Position numbers and translations under genes: made by a program. Below the pieces are notes generated by a model. That model did no database searches. It was given only the letters and a program-made list of their open reading frames with translations, and was not told where the DNA came from. Positions 62,513-64,000 of a stretch of DNA of 64,000 nucleotides are shown here, piece after piece; within the stretch, counting starts at the first letter, position 1, and each line of letters opens with the position of its first letter. The stretch is from Cordylochernes scorpioides (lineage: Eukaryota; Arthropoda; Arachnida; Pseudoscorpiones; Chernetidae), in NCBI GenBank assembly GCA_030710605.1, contig CP092870.1:92485029-92549028 (forward strand). The letters run 5' to 3'.

Positions 62513-64000
62513 ATGAATCCTTCCGCTGAAGACCTACCTCGTTATACCTATCAGTTACGAAAGAAATCGTTACAGTTGTCAAGATGGCGCCTCCATTTGA
62601 AGTTTAACAAACTGTGTGAAACGGCTGATTTTATACCTCCATCCCTGCGAATCAGGGATCCTGTTCGCAATCCATTTTCATCCGTCGTCATACGCCGCGC
62701 CCAACTCCACCTGTTATCGTCTAGAATCAAAGCTTGCCATTCCAATATCCGATTTATTTCTAAGTCCGTCAAGGGATTGATCTTTCTGGTCTCTCAGCTA
62801 CTAACCAATCCAGAAATGGCCGATCTGTTGCAATCCATCACAAGGGACATTCGGCTCCAGAAGAACGATATAACGCAACGTCACAACTCCAAGCTTCATC
62901 ACTGGATCAAGAAGTACAACTTCCCTGCCTATCTAGTAGAAGCCCATCTTCCCCAGTCACCCCAAGGAGTGGTCAACCTCTCGGACTATGTCTTGCCATC
63001 TGCTGATGCTGAGATTCTGGCATTGGGCCTAAAATACAGACTGCCTGGGCCTTCTGATATTCCTCGCATCTTAGCTGGTGTGGAACCCGCTCTCAGAGGC
63101 CTTAACCACCAAGACACCCATAGGATCAGACATTTTGTCACCTCCACCCTTCAACGACCCTACAATATCCCTAAACCGTCCCTAGCCATGAACAGGGTTA
63201 TCTCCCGTCTTAAACGCAATAGAGACATAGTCATAACAAAATCCGATAAAGGCTCACAGACCGTAATTCTCAACACCACAGTTTACAAGCAAAAAATGCA
63301 AAACGTTCTCGACCAACACTCCATTTTTTCTGCCATCACTGAACAGGATCATAAAACATCCGTTAAGAATTTCCGTTTGCTATTGTTAAGATTAAAAAGG
63401 TCTCAGCAGATCACTAAAGAGCAATATAACGACTTCACAGCTAACCTCGCCCAAATAGCCTACATTTACGGCCTTCCAAAGATCCACAAGCCCGATGTTC
63501 CCCTCCGACCAATCATATCTTACCATCTCTCTCCGGCATATACACTGTCAAAATTTTTGTCCAACTTCTTGACCCCCCTTCTACAGTCTCCCCCATGGGA
63601 ATATACCATTGCAAACTCCCCCTCGTTTGTGTCCTATATCACCAGCCTCACACCTCCCCCCAGGTCCATAATGGTTTCTTTCGATGTAACGTCTCTATAT
63701 CTCTCACTTGCCCACCCCTTGATCATTAATAGTTTACGCACTTTCCTCGAAAATGCCCCCCTGTTAGACACCCTCACCGCGGAGACGGTTGTCGAGCTCA
63801 CTTCCATATGCCTAGGCATGTCCACCTTCACATTTGATACCCAGTTTTTCAAGCAGACCAAGGGCTCCCCCATGGGTAGCCCCCTCTCAACCGTGGTGGC
63901 TGAGGTTGTCATGAGGTCACTAGACCAATGGATCATTTCACGCCATTCTTCAGACATCTTTCTATGGAGGCGGTACATCGATGATACCTTTTGCTTGGTA
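62513..64000 (+). CDS. Penelope-like element reverse transcriptase, open at right edge
   Basis: The ATG at 62513 (MNPSAEDLPRYTYQLRKKS) follows an in-frame TGA at 62456. The frame then runs 496 codons without a stop to the last base, so the gene continues outside the window. Penelope RT motifs appear in order: YGLPKIHKP near residue 319, SFDVTSLYLS near 389, KGSPMGSPLS near 450, and the catalytic YIDD (WRRYIDDTFCLV) at residues 488-491. The RT thumb and the GIY-YIG endonuclease would follow beyond 64000. All visible catalytic residues are intact. Base composition is GC-richer than the flanks. With the pLTR-like segment upstream it looks like a recent, possibly active copy. Confidence 0.93.
   Translation, partial: MNPSAEDLPRYTYQLRKKSLQLSRWRLHLKFNKLCETADFIPPSLRIRDPVRNPFSSVVIRRAQLHLLSSRIKACHSNIRFISKSVKGLIFLVSQLLTNPEMADLLQSITRDIRLQKNDITQRHNSKLHHWIKKYNFPAYLVEAHLPQSPQGVVNLSDYVLPSADAEILALGLKYRLPGPSDIPRILAGVEPALRGLNHQDTHRIRHFVTSTLQRPYNIPKPSLAMNRVISRLKRNRDIVITKSDKGSQTVILNTTVYKQKMQNVLDQHSIFSAITEQDHKTSVKNFRLLLLRLKRSQQITKEQYNDFTANLAQIAYIYGLPKIHKPDVPLRPIISYHLSPAYTLSKFLSNFLTPLLQSPPWEYTIANSPSFVSYITSLTPPPRSIMVSFDVTSLYLSLAHPLIINSLRTFLENAPLLDTLTAETVVELTSICLGMSTFTFDTQFFKQTKGSPMGSPLSTVVAEVVMRSLDQWIISRHSSDIFLWRRYIDDTFCLV

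Noticed and set aside
1-64000. CRISPR arrays, operons or bacterial promoters
   Set aside because: No regularly spaced repeats; split genes, SINEs and snRNA copies show this is eukaryotic DNA.

Overview
The window is nuclear DNA of an animal, most likely an invertebrate. Genes have spliceosomal introns. A ribosomal-protein gene hosts a U36-type snoRNA in an intron, snRNA retropseudogenes are present, and AT-rich sequence is packed with copia, gypsy, Penelope-like, LINE, Helitron, Tigger and tRNA-SINE insertions. I cannot fix the phylum from sequence alone.

Host genes are few. An exon of a TAF1B/RRN7-like Pol I factor runs off the left edge (1-483, minus). RPL7A occupies 15203-18482 (plus, four coding exons, C/D snoRNA in intron 3). 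The mitochondrial ATP synthase delta subunit (ATP5F1D) occupies 49584-58966 (plus, four coding exons). Its large introns carry SINEs, MITEs, a foldback element with hammerhead-like cores and a U6 retropseudogene.

Layout by region. 1-5.4 kb: TAF1B exon, LINE relic, minisatellite, U4 retropseudogene, possible solo LTR. 5451-10565: complete but broken copia element. 12179-14064: solo LTR. 14.8-18.5 kb: a 45-bp-arm hairpin, then RPL7A. 19.3-22.7 kb: Helitrons, one nested inside a foldback element and itself holding a LINE, followed by a second LINE relic. 22.9-28.5 kb: duplicated repeats, a SINE, a GC-rich LINE relic and a Helitron. 30202-45524: one large LTR element with 1.7-kb LTRs, PBS, PPT and a 4-bp target duplication but no recognisable genes inside; an intact gypsy element sits in its 5' LTR. 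45718-48212: a broken Tigger-like DNA transposon. 49.6-59 kb: ATP5F1D. 59.4-64 kb: a Penelope zone with foldbacks, a 500-bp-arm inverted repeat of two Penelope 3' ends, and a Penelope-like reverse transcriptase open to the right edge, preceded by a hammerhead-like motif.

The least ordinary theme is the set of hammerhead-like cores (CUGANGA, one extra base, stem II, GAAA). They occur in a Penelope-like element and in short foldback elements that carry two such cores in opposite orientation and have 12-13 bp target duplications. Two of these foldbacks lie in introns of RPL7A and ATP5F1D.
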